From the NCBI RefSeq assembly GCF_947179165.1, contig NC_077238.1:76189257-76253256 (forward strand): a DNA stretch of 64,000 nt. The letters are read 5' to 3'. Under the pieces are notes generated by a model. The model saw only the letters and a list, made by a program, of their open reading frames with translations. It was not told the origin of the DNA and searched no databases. Position numbers and translations under genes: made by a program. The DNA is from Solanum dulcamara. Its lineage: Eukaryota > Streptophyta > Magnoliopsida > Solanales > Solanaceae. This document shows positions 23,479-35,819 of this stretch, one piece after another. Positions within the stretch are counted from its first letter, which is position 1. Every line of letters begins with the position of its first letter.

Positions 23479-24149
23479 TATGAGGTTAGTTACATTATGT
23501 CAAAAGAATAAATTTTTGTGGCTAAAAACAGATTCATAATTTAAATTTATGAATTTTTGTGATAATTTCAAATTAATATATGATAACAACTGAGCTTATC
23601 ATTACATGTTTATAAATATTTAATAATTTTTTTAATAAAAATGTAAAAGCAATACAAAAGCGACTAAATTTAATAAATCCATAAACTATGCTCTAAATTC
23701 ACCACTATTTGTACCGCCATTTTTAAAACTCAGGATCTCCTTAAATAATTCATAGATTATATATGTCCACTTAATTTATGTGATTTTCTTTTTTTGTACT
23801 TGATGTTTCCACTTATAATTTACTGAAAATACCAGTTATGTACCTTGTTTCTTTCATACACTTGAAATTAAATACAATTAAGTGATATGTGTTTTTATTT
23901 TAATTTTAAATTATTATTGATTAAAATAAATTAGTTAATTTATTAGAAATTAAACAGCATGGCACCGCCATTTGTAACGAATGAATCCAAATTTACGTGT
24001 TGCGTATCTCATGCAACGTGGAGATTTGGTTACTGCCATTTACGTCCAAAATTTCCAATTCTCCTCACGGATGGCTAAATGACAAAAATAACATGGCTTT
24101 GGCTCCATTCACCCCCCCCCCCCACACCCCCCTTGAAACAAGCAAATAC
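23479..24149. other. AT-rich intergenic DNA
   Basis: Nothing coding seen. Contains a C-run near 24112-24123. Confidence 0.45.
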
Positions 24150-24850
24150 AAAGCGGGGGTTATGATAAGATGGTTGGAATTTCTCCGCTTATAAAATTTT
24201 GTTAGAAGTATTGAGTTGTGGTAAGATGGTTGAAATATTTCCGGTCTTAACTAAAAGTCTTAAATTTTAATTGAAAACAGAAAAGATTTTTTTGGAAGCA
24301 TTGGGTAATGGGCAGTAGATGGTTGGAATTTCTCCGCTCTTAATTAAAAGTCTTAAATTTAATTTAAAATAAAAAATATTTTCTTGAAAGCGCTGGGTTA
24401 TGATAAGATAATTGGAATTTCTCCGCTCTTAATCAGAAGTATTAAATTTTAAATGGAAACAAAAAAAGATTTCGTTAGAAGCATTGGGTAGTAGATGGTT
24501 GAAATTTCTCTGCTCATAATCAGAAGTCTTAAATTTAATTGGAAACAAAAAAGATTTTGTTGGAAGTATTGGATTGTGGTAAGATGGTTGAAATATCTCC
24601 GCTCTTAATCAGGAGTAAATTTTATTGGAAACAAAAAAGATTTTGCTGAAAGCGTTGGGTGATAAAATGATTGGAATTTCTCCACTTTTAACCATAAGTC
24701 TTAAATTTAATTAAAAATAAAAAAATATTGAAAGCGTTGCATTGTGGTAAGATAATTGAAATTTTTTCGTTCTTAATTAGAAATCTTAAATTTTAATTGA
24801 AAATACAAAAAAAATTATTGAAAGTTTCGCCTTTAAAGATAAATCATATA
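24150..24850. repeat. Degenerate minisatellite, unit about 88 bp
   Basis: Blocks such as GATGGTTGGAATTTCTCCGC, CTTAAATTTAATTGGAAAC and AAAGATTTTGTTGGAAGCAT recur. The CTCCG anchor is found near 24182, 24331, 24421, 24508, 24597, 24680 and 24768, i.e. mostly 83-90 bp apart, with a shortened copy near 24240. Confidence 0.8.
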
Positions 24851-24884
24851 ATATGTGAATTTAAATTTAATCAAATTCTAAATA

Positions 24885-24932
24885 TACAACAACAACAATC
24901 CAGTGAAATCCCACATCATGGGGTCTGGAATC
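24885..24932 (+). mobile_element. Fragment of the Solanaceae SINE-like repeat
   Basis: ACAACAACAATCCAGTGAAA followed by TCCCACATCATGGGGTCTGG matches the known opening of the repeat also seen in intron 2 of the first gene. Only about 45 bp are present. Confidence 0.45.
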
Positions 24933-25482
24933 AAATTCTAAATATAAATATTAAATATATCAGAGGATGATATTATTTTAATTTTTGGAAAACAGAAACA
25001 AGCAAAGGTTTTAAAAAAAAAGAATCTAACTATAGACCATTTGTACGGCATGTACTCAATATATTTTAGGAGGATCTCAATCCAGAGAGACCTAGCTATT
25101 TTAAACAAGCAAACTGAAACGGGAAAAGACCTATTTATATAAAAGTAAAAAATTTCATATAAAAACAAATACAACTTTATATCGCAAAATAATCTTGTAA
25201 GAAATATATTATCAGTGTTTCTTCTTAAAAAAAATAGAAAAATATACTTCAAATAAAAATATATTATTAATAGTTATTCAAAAACTTAAGACCACCAATT
25301 TATTTTTAACTTTAGGCCACCAAATGCTTGAGCCTTCCTTTTATTAAATCGTTAGCATCGCATAAAAACATTCCCCCTGGAGTAGCTGTTAATACAAATA
25401 AGAGAAATTCTATTACAGCCAGGGCTGAACTAAATGTAACCGTAGAAGAACATTCAAGAAAATTAAAAAAATAAATTATATA
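24933..25482. other. AT-rich intergenic DNA left of the Helitrons
   Basis: No gene supported; the 104-residue minus open frame at 24938-25252 is AT-driven with no domain. Confidence 0.45.
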
Positions 25483-26928
25483 TCTATATTATTATAAAAG
25501 CATGAATATAAATGTTGATTAACCAAAATATTTATTTAAAGTTGATTTACTTATTTGCCCTTTTAAGTTAAATTTTTCTCTACCTAAAAAATAACTAATG
25601 GGTATAAATATAATTTTGTACTAGGAAAAAATAAAATATATTCTATTAGGACTAAATTTATTGCATGATACATTATACCCTATTAATACTAGGAGCTTAA
25701 CATTAAATTTATTTCAAGTAAATTATGAGTAGAGAATTTTTACACGATTTATAATATTAGTTGATCAAATGACTTTTATATCCTTAATGAGTAAATATTT
25801 AATCGTTATAACTTTAATTAATTTCAAAGTCCTACATATTTGCATAATAATTAAATAATATTTATTTTTAAAAAATAGTAAATGATAATTTTATCTATTA
25901 TAAAATCTTTTAATAAAGGGCAAAATGTTCAATCAACAATTCAATAAGATACAACCTCCCGTCATTAACCTTTTTCCTTAAATTCAAGATGATTCGAGAC
26001 CCAACTCCTGGATCCTGGATCGGATCGAGGTCGGATCTCAATTTGAGTTTCGAATCTCGAATCAAAATTTGAGGTAATATTTTGAGTGGGGGTGTCAGGG
26101 ATGGATCCCGAGTTAGGTGTCAGAGTGGGATTTTGTGTCGGATGTCGGAGTCAGATTTCAAATTGAGAGTCGAGGTCGGATCCCAAGTCAAATATCGGAG
26201 TGGGTCCTTAATAGATCATCAGGATCGAGTGTCGAGATCGAATCTCGATTCAAAAGTTGGATCTCATGATTGGGTTATGATTCAAAAGTCGGGTACCGAA
26301 TCGAGATTTAGAGTCAGGTCCTAGGTCGAAAGTCGGGATCAGATTCTAGGTTGGGAGTCCGGGTCGAGTATCGGGGTTAGATATCGATTTGCAAGTCAGG
26401 TTCAAGGTTTGATGTCGGGGTTTGGTCTCGGGCGGTTCAGGAGTCGAAAGTCAGGAATAGGTGTCATGTCGGATGTTAGGGTCGGGTTGGATTAGATCTT
26501 AATTCAAAATTCGGGTGCAAGATCAAATCTCTGATCAAAAGTTGGATCCCAATTCGAAATTCAGATCGGGTCATAGGTCAGAAAATAGTGTTGGAAGTCG
26601 GGTCCCAGATCAGTTTTGAATGTTAAGTTTCAAGATTGGATGTCGAGGTCGAGTTTTAGTCGGGTCCAGAATTGAATGTAGAAATCAAATCTCAGGTCAG
26701 AAATTGGTCTCAGATCGAGTCCTAGGACGAGTGTTGTATCGGGTCTTGAGTTAGGAGTTGGGACGAGTCTTGGTTTGAAAGTTGAGTCCCAATTTAGGTG
26801 TTGAGGTTGGATGCCAGGGTTGAGTTTCGAGTCTGATGTCAGGATGGGACTCCGAATTAGTCATCGGGGTTCTTTTTTGTATGATAATTGATAGGGAGTA
26901 ACGTGCAAAGCACGTTCATAAACACTAG
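25483..26928 (+). mobile_element. Non-autonomous Helitron, copy 1
   Basis: Starts TCTATATTATTATAAAAG after an A. Ends with the hairpin ACGTGCAAAGCACGT (26901-26915), 9 nt, then CTAG before T. This is the A|TC...CTRR|T pattern of Helitrons. The 3' half (about 25990-26880) is a degenerate GTCGGGTC/GGATCT-rich array with higher G/C. No Rep/helicase gene is inside. Confidence 0.78.
25985..26880 (+). repeat. GTCGG/GATC-rich degenerate repeat inside Helitron copy 1
   Basis: Short words such as GTCGGGTC, GAGTCGGA, GATCTCGAT and AGGTCGGAT recur irregularly through about 900 bp. A similar but shorter block is in copy 2 (27480-28065). Open frames here are by-products of the repeats. Confidence 0.7.
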
Positions 26929-28130
26929 TTATTATAAAAGCATGAATATAAATGCTGATTGACCAAAATATCCATTAAAAGTTGATTTACTTATTTACCC
27001 TTTAAAGTTAAAATTTCTTCTATCTAAAAAATTACTAATGGATATTAAATTTTATACTAGGACTAAACAAAACATATTTCTATTAGGACAAAGTTTATTT
27101 GAAAGATACATAATATCCTATTAATACTATGAGCTTAACAATAAATCTATTTCAAGTAAATTAAGAGTAGTAAATTTCTACATATTTTATAATATTGGTT
27201 GACCAAAATATCTATTATATATTGAACGACTTTTATATCCTTAAAGAGTAAAAATTTAATGGTTATAAATTTAATTAATTTCAAAGTCCTACATATTTAA
27301 ATAATTATTAATAACAATTATTTAAAGAAAATAGTAAATGACAATTTTATTTGTTGTAGAAAAATAGTAAATGATAATTTTATCTATTATAGAGTCTTTC
27401 AATAAAGGACAAAATGGTCAATTAACAATTCAATGAGATACAACCTCCCATAATTAACCTTTCTTGTTAAATTCAAGATGATTCGAGACCCAACTCATGA
27501 ATTCTGGGTCTGATCGAGGTCGGATCTCAATTTGAGTGTTGGATCTCGAGTTAGAAATCGAGGTAAGATCCTAATTGGGGTGTCAGGGTTCGGTCTTGAG
27601 TTAGGCGTTAGGGTGGGGTCTTATATTGGGTGTCGAAGTTGGGTTTATAATCCAAAATCAAGGTCGGGTATCAGGTCAAGTATCGGAGTGAGTCCTTAAT
27701 CAATCATTGGGATCGAGTGTCCGGATCTAATCCTGATTTAAAGTTTGGATCTCGTGGTCGGATTCTAATTAGGATGTTGGTGTTGGAAGTCGGGTCTCGG
27801 ATCAGTGTAGGGTATCAAGTGTCGAGGTCGGATGTTGGAATCGAATTTTGAATCGGATCGATGGTTGAATGTCGGGATTGGATCTCGAGCTAGAAGTCGG
27901 GTCTCAAATCGAGTCCTGGGACAAGTGTTAGATCAGATCCTGACTCAAAAGTCGGGATCGAGTTTTGGTTCGGAAGTTAAGTCCCGATTCAGGTGTCATG
28001 TGTCGAGGTCGGATGTCAAGGTCGATTCCCGAGTCAGATGTCAAAATAGGACTCCGAATTAGTCATCAAGGTTCTTTTTTGTATGATAATTGATAGGGAG
28101 TAACGTGCAAAGCACGTTCATAGACACTAG
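26929..28130 (+). mobile_element. Non-autonomous Helitron, copy 2 (tandem)
   Basis: Begins directly after the CTAG of copy 1 with TTATTATAAAAGCATGAAT and lacks the leading TCTATA. Ends with the same hairpin (28103-28117), 9 nt, and CTAG (28127-28130). It matches copy 1 across its length but with deletions. Confidence 0.76.
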
Positions 28131-28959
28131 TATGTTAAAGAAGCGAATATTGAATCAAACTAAATCTTAAAAGTTAGCTTAATATGAAAGATTGTCCAAA
28201 AACATACAAGGAGATAAATTTGCTTCCCACGGATTGATGTAGGACTCAACATCCCTGCCAATTCAAAAATGAATATCTGAAGCGTGGATAATATAAAATA
28301 GGAGTCTAATATTGGGTGAAAATTAAACTTGTTGGATCTAACTGTAATACCATATTAAATAAATAAATATCGAACCCAAATTAAAACCATAATATAGCTC
28401 AAAAAATAATGACTTAATTGTTCAAAGTATTATAAAAAAATATTGATCTGCAACCATCAATGTGAGACGCAACAAAATTAAAATTTGAACCAAAATTACT
28501 GAGCTCTAACTGTTGAATCTATATACCTTAATTATAACAGTGACTTCCTCCTACATGGAAGAAGATTCAAACTATGTTAAAATGACAGAATTGAAAGTCG
28601 AATTTATAATTCAAAAATATTTTAGATTTTTTTATTACTACATTTAAAGCTCTCATTGATGAAAACAAATTCAATTTAATTTTCCGATCAAAAAAATTCA
28701 ATTGACTAGCTATATCATTGGCCCAATGTATACTCATTTCTCACTCGGCTGAGTTAGAATTTAAAGTTAATAATCTTAAGTTTTAAGGTTGAATAGTCAT
28801 CGTGTTTGCGTAATTAAATATATTAATAGTAAAATATAGAATTTCAACAAAAATTACTGATTCATTTAACATGTACATAAAATTGTAGCTTTGCCTCAAC
28901 CCCCTCCTATTCTCCAAACAAAATCTTAACGCCAACAAAATTTATAACAACTAATTGGT
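28131..28959. other. AT-rich intergenic DNA
   Basis: No gene or repeat clearly identified. Confidence 0.4.
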
Positions 28960-28970
28960 ATTTATTATCA

Positions 28971-29047
<77 letters not shown>

Positions 29048-29329
29048 GCAAAGAAGAGAAAGTATAATAAAGGAAGAGAAAGGGAGAGAGAAATAATATG
29101 ACAGAGAGAGAAAATTAGAGTAGAAATGTTATCTGTGTACATTAATATATAACGCAGAATACGTTGCCTTTTATAGGCAAAATTATTTGAAAAACTATTG
29201 ATCTACAGTAAAGCGTGAGCTACAATGAAAATATGATTCATCTACAGTGAAAGTACTATCATCTGCAGTAAAAATACTATTTATCTACAGTGAAAGTGGG
29301 TCTCATGGACATCCACTTGTTTTACAACA
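28960..29329 (-). repeat. Probable 3' LTR of the old Ty1-copia element
   Basis: On minus the sequence after the pol end reads CCAAGGAGAAG, a polypurine-like tract, then TGTTGTAAAACAAGTGG, a likely LTR start at 29329. The distal end is not fixed. No matching 5' LTR was found upstream of gag. Confidence 0.5.
28972..29046 (+). repeat. (AAT)n microsatellite, about 25 units
   Basis: Uninterrupted AAT triplets. On minus it appears to lie in the 3' LTR region of the old copia element, next to a pyrimidine-rich tract. Confidence 0.95.
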
Positions 29330-29509
29330 CTTCTCCTTGGATGTTCATGTACAAAAGAAAATATGCACATAATTATTTCTAATTCGCATTGGCTGATGCC
29401 TCATTAAAACCTTACTAGAAAAATCTAGTGGGATAAAATTTTGCTTAAGGAAAAAAGAGTACAACGAGAATTTTACTTTCCCTGATGAAGACATCATTTA
29501 ATATCTCGA

Positions 29510-30600
29510 AGATGATGAATTCCAATCTTGTATCTCAATTTCTCAATGGTTGAAGTTGGCAATGTCTTGGTGAACATATTTGCTTAATTATCACTTGAAC
29601 GAACTTGTTGAACATCCATTTCACCGTTCTTTTGAAGATCAAGAGTAAAGAAAAATTTTGGTAAAATCTATTTTGTTCTGTCTCCTTTGATGTATCCTCC
29701 CTTCAATTGAGCTATAGATGCAACATTGTCTTCATACAATATTGTTGGAACATCTCTTTTCAAAGAAAAACCACATGTATCTCGAATGTGTTGAGTTATT
29801 GATCTTAATAAAATACATTTTCGACTTGATTCATGAATGACTATTATTTCTGCATTATTTGAAGATATGGCAACCATAGTTTGCTTTGTTGAATGCCAGA
29901 TATTGTTCAACCACCACACGTAAATAAGTAGTCTGTCTGCGATCGACCTCTATGGGGATAAGACAAATATCTTGCATCTGCATAACCAATCAATTGTAAT
30001 GTAGATTCATTTGAGTAAAATAATCTCATATCGGTGGTCCCTCGGAAGTATCTAAATATATGCTTAATTTCATTCCAGTGTCTTCGTGTTTGAAAAGAAC
30101 TAAATCTTTCTAACAAGTTTACAGAGAAAGTTATATTTGGTCTAGAAATTATAGGTAAGATACATTAATGCACCAATTGTACTAAGATATGATATTTCAG
30201 CAACAATAAGCTCTTCCTTATTTTAATGAGGTCGAAATGGATCTTTATGAATATCAAGAGATCTCACAACCACTGAGGTACTCAGTAGATGTGCTTTATC
30301 CATGTAAAATCTCTTTAAAATATTTTCAGTATATGTTAATTGATGGACAAATATCTCATTTGCAAAATATTCAATTTGTAAACCAAGGCAAAGTTTATCC
30401 TTTTGAGCTCTTTGCGAAATTCTTGTGCCACAAATCGTGTTTTATATCTTACGATTTCATTTTTGTCACTTAGTTTTCGTTCAAAGACTCATTTGTACCC
30501 CACTGAATTTATACCTTTGGATGTCCGGTAGGTTTGAAAACTTTGCATTTTTCAAGCGAAGCTAATTTAACTTGAATTACATTTCCATTTTGGCCAACCA
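29510..30600 (-). pseudogene. Old copia pol remnant: RT start, RNase H and C-terminus
   Basis: On minus, 30580-30240 carries decayed pieces of the RT N-terminal part (KNEIVRYKTRFVAQEF), 30116-29670 the RNase H region (HIFRYFRGTTDMRLFYSNES; KQTMVAISSNNAEI), and 29667-29510 the pol end (DVQQVRSSDN, TLPTSTIEKLRYKIG). Frames are broken and the RT core with the YVDD motif is missing. It belongs to the same element as the fragments at 35820-37600 and 45590-48665. Confidence 0.75.
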
Positions 30601-31978
30601 TTCCCCTTTCAACACCCCAACCAAACGACCCCAGGCACCGGTAAATAACCATCTTCTCCACAGTCGCTCTGCTGCTGCTTCTCCTCCGAGCACAACATCC
30701 ACGAGCTCGCACCAAACATCCCCATCTCTCTCTGATCTCCTCCCTCTCACGCCACCGCAGCTCCTTCTCCGTCAACAATACCAACAATAGTAGCTGTTCC
30801 TGCCTCTCCTCTCTAACCAGCAGCTCTTTAACAACGACAACCAACAACTCCTTAACAACAACAGCCACAACGAGCCCCGCCGAAAGAACCGCCACAGTTG
30901 CCAGCCCTCTCCCTTTCACGCACCTGAAACCACCACGCCTGTACCACGAACTGTCTAGCCACCGAGCAGCAGCTCAGTCAGTAATGGCGATCTCTTTGGT
31001 CTATTAGAATTGATCGAAAACTTCAAGTTTTGTTTTGTTAAAAATGGATCTTCATAGATTCGTTCAAGTTTGCTTCTTTTAGTTTCATTACCATATCCTC
31101 TTTAGCTTTGAACATGTTTTGATTTGCCCATGTTTGTGATTCAAAATTTTTTATGTGCTCTACTAATTTTTAACCTCTCATGCATTATTATCGCTATTTC
31201 ATATTCAAGTAATTCTATTAATTATGGTATGCTTCTCACTTATTTAGGCACACTGATTATTCATTGATCTTATTACATTCAAATCTCTTAATTGATTCAG
31301 TGGCCTATTAAAATTATAAGAATTTGTGTAATTAGCTTAATTGCAGCATAATTCTACTTATCATCTATTTACTTGATTTTAGGAAATAATTATGGTAAAT
31401 AGTAATATTTTTTGATCAAATTTTTTTCATAGTATAAATAATTGATATTGATATTTGTTATTATTGAAATTTGAACAACTCTAACCCTAATTTCTTTGGA
31501 TTCTCAATTATTTCTGTTATGGTAAATATTACTTTATTTTTGCTTATAATCAATTATTTTCTTTTTTTTTACAATTATTGACAATGGATCTCTTTTGGCA
31601 TTACTTTTTGACTTTTAAGGCATCTTTTTTAAATAAATTTGGAGCAAATCTTGAAAAAAGCAGATGTTGAATTTCGTTGACAAAAAACTTTGAAAATCTT
31701 GCTAGCTTTTGAAAATTAATGACCCTTTCACTGACTTATTTGTCAATATTTGAATTAAAATCTTTTCTAACTATTTTGTTGATTTTCTAGACACAATCAC
31801 TGATTTTTTATAAGTATGAATTAATAGCTCCATCTTTATTTTTTGGAAGGAGAGATAGACAAAGAGAGAAAAAAAGAACACATAAAAAGAGTAGAGAAAG
31901 AGAAAGGAAGAGAAAACATTTACTCTACATTTTTAGCACCTAAAACAAAATCAAAAAGAAAAGTTCTGGCATATTTTA
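30600..31978. other. Inserted DNA of unknown origin in the copia linker
   Basis: 30600-30960 is clearly G/C-richer and full of CAACAAC, CTCCTC and CCACC words. The frame on plus (30572-30790) gives a Ser/Thr/Pro/Gln-rich peptide without a domain. The rest is AT-rich. It separates copia sequence from the gypsy LTR. Confidence 0.45.
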
Positions 31979-34900
31979 TGTAACACCCCAAATTTTTTTT
32001 TTGCTAAGATTCGGACCATTCTTCATATACGTATAGGATCGTATGCGACGACTTCAAATTTCATGAATGAGTTAGGATCAATTCTAAATAATTGAAGGAT
32101 ATTAGATGTGATTTAGGGTTAAAAGGAATCCCTAAAACCAAGCCAAATCCAAATAATTTTTATCGACTAAGTTTTCGAATGAGTTCGTATATGGGTCAAC
32201 TTTAAACGATCATATCTCCTAGAATACAACGAATTGGGTGTCCTGTGCCTATCAAATTAAAAGTCTTTGAATTCTCTTTTCAACTACACCAAGATTGTAT
32301 TTTTTTGGAGTTCGGAGTCAAAAATTATGACCATTTTACTATAGACTATCACTGCAGAAAATTCAGGCCTGGAGCTTCAGTGGCGCCCGACGCCACTATA
32401 GCATCCGAAACTAGTCTCTGAAGTTTGGCCCTTGGCGCGACGCGCTACTATAGCGCCTGCTGGTTTTTGGACTCGTTTTTCAGATTTTTATTGAAAAAAG
32501 GCATTATGGACCATTCCCTAATTATATATATAAGAAGTGGACGCGTTTTGGGGTCATTTTTCTGTCTTTTGCCTCTCCAAAACCCTAAACTTCTTCCTCT
32601 TATCTCTCAAGTTATCTCCAACAAATTGCTCTCAAGCTCAAGGATTCAAGATCTTCAAGCCATGTATTTGATTTTGGTGAGATAATCTTCATTCCAGGTA
32701 TGTAAGGCTAACCTAAAATATGGATTGCGTTCTTCCGTATGCCCTATAGATGTTTGGGATAAAGGTTGTGAAAGTCTTGAATCTTCTATGAAGATTTTCT
32801 TGAAATTTTCCTAAACTCTAGAATATTTTTATATACTATTAATTGATTGATGATTTTTATGACTTGAATTCTTGAATAATTATCTTTCATATTTATTTCA
32901 CAAACCGTAGTTACATATTGACTACAATTAATTTTTGTATATAAATTCATATGTATTGATGGTGTTCTCTAGTTGAGTTTTGTTGAGAGTATAGATTCAT
33001 GTATTCATTCACATGAACCCAAGATGAGATTTCTTTTTGTTATAATTTGTTTTGAGGTTGAGATTAATAGTTTTTATGTAAATATTGCTTTCAAAGGGAG
33101 ATAATGTATTTTTGTTAATGAGTGTGAATGAAATTGAATATAGAGATAAATGAAAATTTTGGAGCAAGATGTTTGATGATGATGTGAATGGTGGTTATCT
33201 TTAATATAGGTAGAATGATTGATGAAGAGGTATGTTGATGATGATGTTTGAGATGAAATGAATTGGAGTCTAATGTGACTACATGATATGTGATTTGCAT
33301 AATTTGATTTGATTGTAGTCATATGAGTATAAATAATTGTTTGAGAGGGAGTTTTAAATAAATGATTTGTGAATATTTTTGAATAAACTATTTATACACT
33401 ATTTTGAGTATAAAGAATGATTATTTTCATCTTTGATTTAAAAATAGTTTAAGCATTAGTTGAGTTTGAGAAATCTCTTAATTATCATTTTGAACATGAC
33501 TATTTTGAGTATAAACTAGTTGAGTATTTTTACATTAAAATATCTATTTTGAGTTTGAGTTGAGGATTTAAAATTATGTTTTAAATGCATCTAATATTTT
33601 CTGCATTCATTGAGTTGAGATGGCATCAAATTCAAAAAGAAGAGTTTGATGATTGAGATGAGTTGATTGTGAATGAAGGTCCAATGAGACCAGATTGTTT
33701 GAGTTTTGAAAAGAGTCCAATGAGACTAAATGAGTTGATTTGAAACTAAGTCCTAAGAAAACTAAATTAGTATTTTGAATATTTTACTCAGTTGATAGAT
33801 ATGTGCATATTGAGTTTTGGGAGGAGTATTGAGCACCGAATTGGGTAAGATTATAGTCTATAGTCAAACCCCATGAATTATGTAGCCAACGTAGGAAGGG
33901 ATTAGATCGTTAAAGTCGGATGTTTCCCATGAGATTGGATCGTTAAAGTGGGATGTTTCCTATTTCATCATTCTGAAATAATAGGACTTGATTGATTGAT
34001 GGAACCATCATTGGTTGATTCGTTCATACCTTGGCAAAGTATGGGCGAATGTGGCAATGACGTGGCTCGTTGTACATCACCTATTTATAGGTGGTGGGAT
34101 TGTTGTCGGTTAAATAAACTCCCAAATTGAGTGGATTGTGCATGATATGATTGGTTTGATGGAGATTGTAGATAATTGAGTCGAATTGTATAACATTACT
34201 AAATTCTAATTTGCATAGCTAATGAGTTGAGTCCTTTGACTTTATTATTGAGTTGATTGTATATGATTGGATTGGATTGGATGGTATGTGATTGGATTGT
34301 AAATGATTGGATTGAATTGGATTATACATGATTGGATTGGATTGGTTTGAATTATATATGATTGGATAGGATTGGATGTTATGTGATTGGATTGTATACG
34401 ATTGGATTAGATTGGATCGGATTGTATATGATTGGATTGGATCGGATTGTATATAATTGAATTAGATCGGATTGTATATGATTGGATTGAATTGGATTGT
34501 ATGTGATTGGATTGGATTGTATATGATTGGTCTTTGTCTAAGATATATTCTTACTTTAGACTTATGACACTTTGATTGAATCTCTCTTATCTTTCTGACT
34601 TGAGATATTTGAACTGATATTATTCTATCTTGATGCATGTTTCATTCTTCCATATTATATACTCATACATTCCACGTATTGACGTCCATTTGGATCTGCA
34701 TCATTTCATGATGTAGAGATAGGATTAAGAAATCATCAACAGGCGCACCATTGAGGATTTACTCACACTCAACTTATTGGTGAGTCCTCCTCTACATTCG
34801 GAGGATACCACTTATGTTATTTTTGCGTTGAGTTTAGTCTTTCATTTTGATTTGAGGTAGCCATGAACATGTCATTGGCACCAATTAGATAGTAGTGATA

Positions 34901-35191
34901 GAGGCTTCATAGACTAGATAGTGATGGATCGATTGAGTATTTTATTTCCTTGGATTGTTCTCGTTAGACTATTTTAATGACATAGATTGGAGTTTGATTT
35001 GTTGGTCCATGACCTTTCTTCTTTGAGATAACTTGTTGGTTGGAATTGCCCACTTAATTACCCCTTTATTTTAAGTCTTCCGCTGATTGAATGAATGAAC
35101 GGATGTGTGATCAGGTCAAGTGGTTCGCTTGGGAGCCAGAAATGGTTTCTGAGTGCCAGCCACGTCTAGGATACCCTCCCGGAGCGTGACA
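31979..35191 (+). repeat. Ty3-gypsy LTR, about 3.2 kb
   Basis: Starts TGTAACACCCCAAATT and ends GAGCGTGACA, followed by a primer-binding-like TTGTATTAGAGAACA (35196 on; the usual plant form is TGGTATCAGAGCA). The LTR holds an internal ATTGGATT array near 34255-34540. About 600 bp of leader follow, then the element stops, so it is truncated. Confidence 0.7.
34255..34540 (+). repeat. GATTGGATT-type minisatellite in the gypsy LTR
   Basis: Words TATATGATTGGATTGGAT, GGATTGTATATGATTGG and variants repeat irregularly with a 5-bp sub-motif ATTGG. Confidence 0.85.
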
Positions 35192-35819
35192 AAATTTGTA
35201 TTAGAGAACAGAGTTCAAGAGTCCTAGGTAGTCTATGAAGCCGTATCTATTAGAGTCTTAATTATTGGTGTGTTGTACACCACACTTATAATCAGGAAGC
35301 TATAGGACATTAAGAATTATTTCACTTCTTTCATATTCTGAATTCATGCGATACAGTTAAACTCTATGAAAGTTCCCTTCTAATTCGGGCGTTGCTCAAA
35401 TCTATTTAACTACCCCTCATACTCAAGGTGGTTGAAACAATAAATCTCAGATTCTTGTTAATGAGTTACTCTCAGATAAAGTCTTGAGAATTTGAAGAGA
35501 CTGCACAAGGCTTGAGAGGAGCCGATTGGTGTGCTTAATTCTATTAATTCGAACGAATGCACTCAAATTCAAATGAATCGTGCGTTTGAACCAGAACAAG
35601 ATGTATCTCAGAATCTCATCTCTAAATCTTGATTCGAATGTTATCTTCAAGAGGGAAGTTATGTCTTTAAATGATTAGTATCACCATTCGATGGAATGTG
35701 ATATGAGGTAGGGTGAGCTATGATTCGTAGATTGATTCTAGAGTTAGAAAGAGGGAGTTAGGGAGTTCGACGGTTGATTGTGTTTGAATGGTTCGATTGA
35801 TAGAGTTTTCTTAATAACT
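35192..35819 (+). other. Leader of the truncated gypsy element
   Basis: Follows the 3.2-kb LTR and primer-binding-like site. No gag is recognisable before copia sequence resumes at about 35820. Confidence 0.5.

Noticed and set aside
26082..28062. Charged Ser/Arg-rich open frames (26082-26324, 27832-28062)
   Set aside because: They are translations of the GTCGG/GATC-rich Helitron repeat; no domain, not kept between the two copies.
28951..29142. Open frame with a poly-isoleucine run
   Set aside because: It is the translation of the (AAT)n microsatellite.
30509..30919. 136-residue open frame on minus in the G/C-rich stretch
   Set aside because: Low-complexity Val/Leu/Glu/Arg translation opposite CAACAAC/CTCCTC repeats; no domain.
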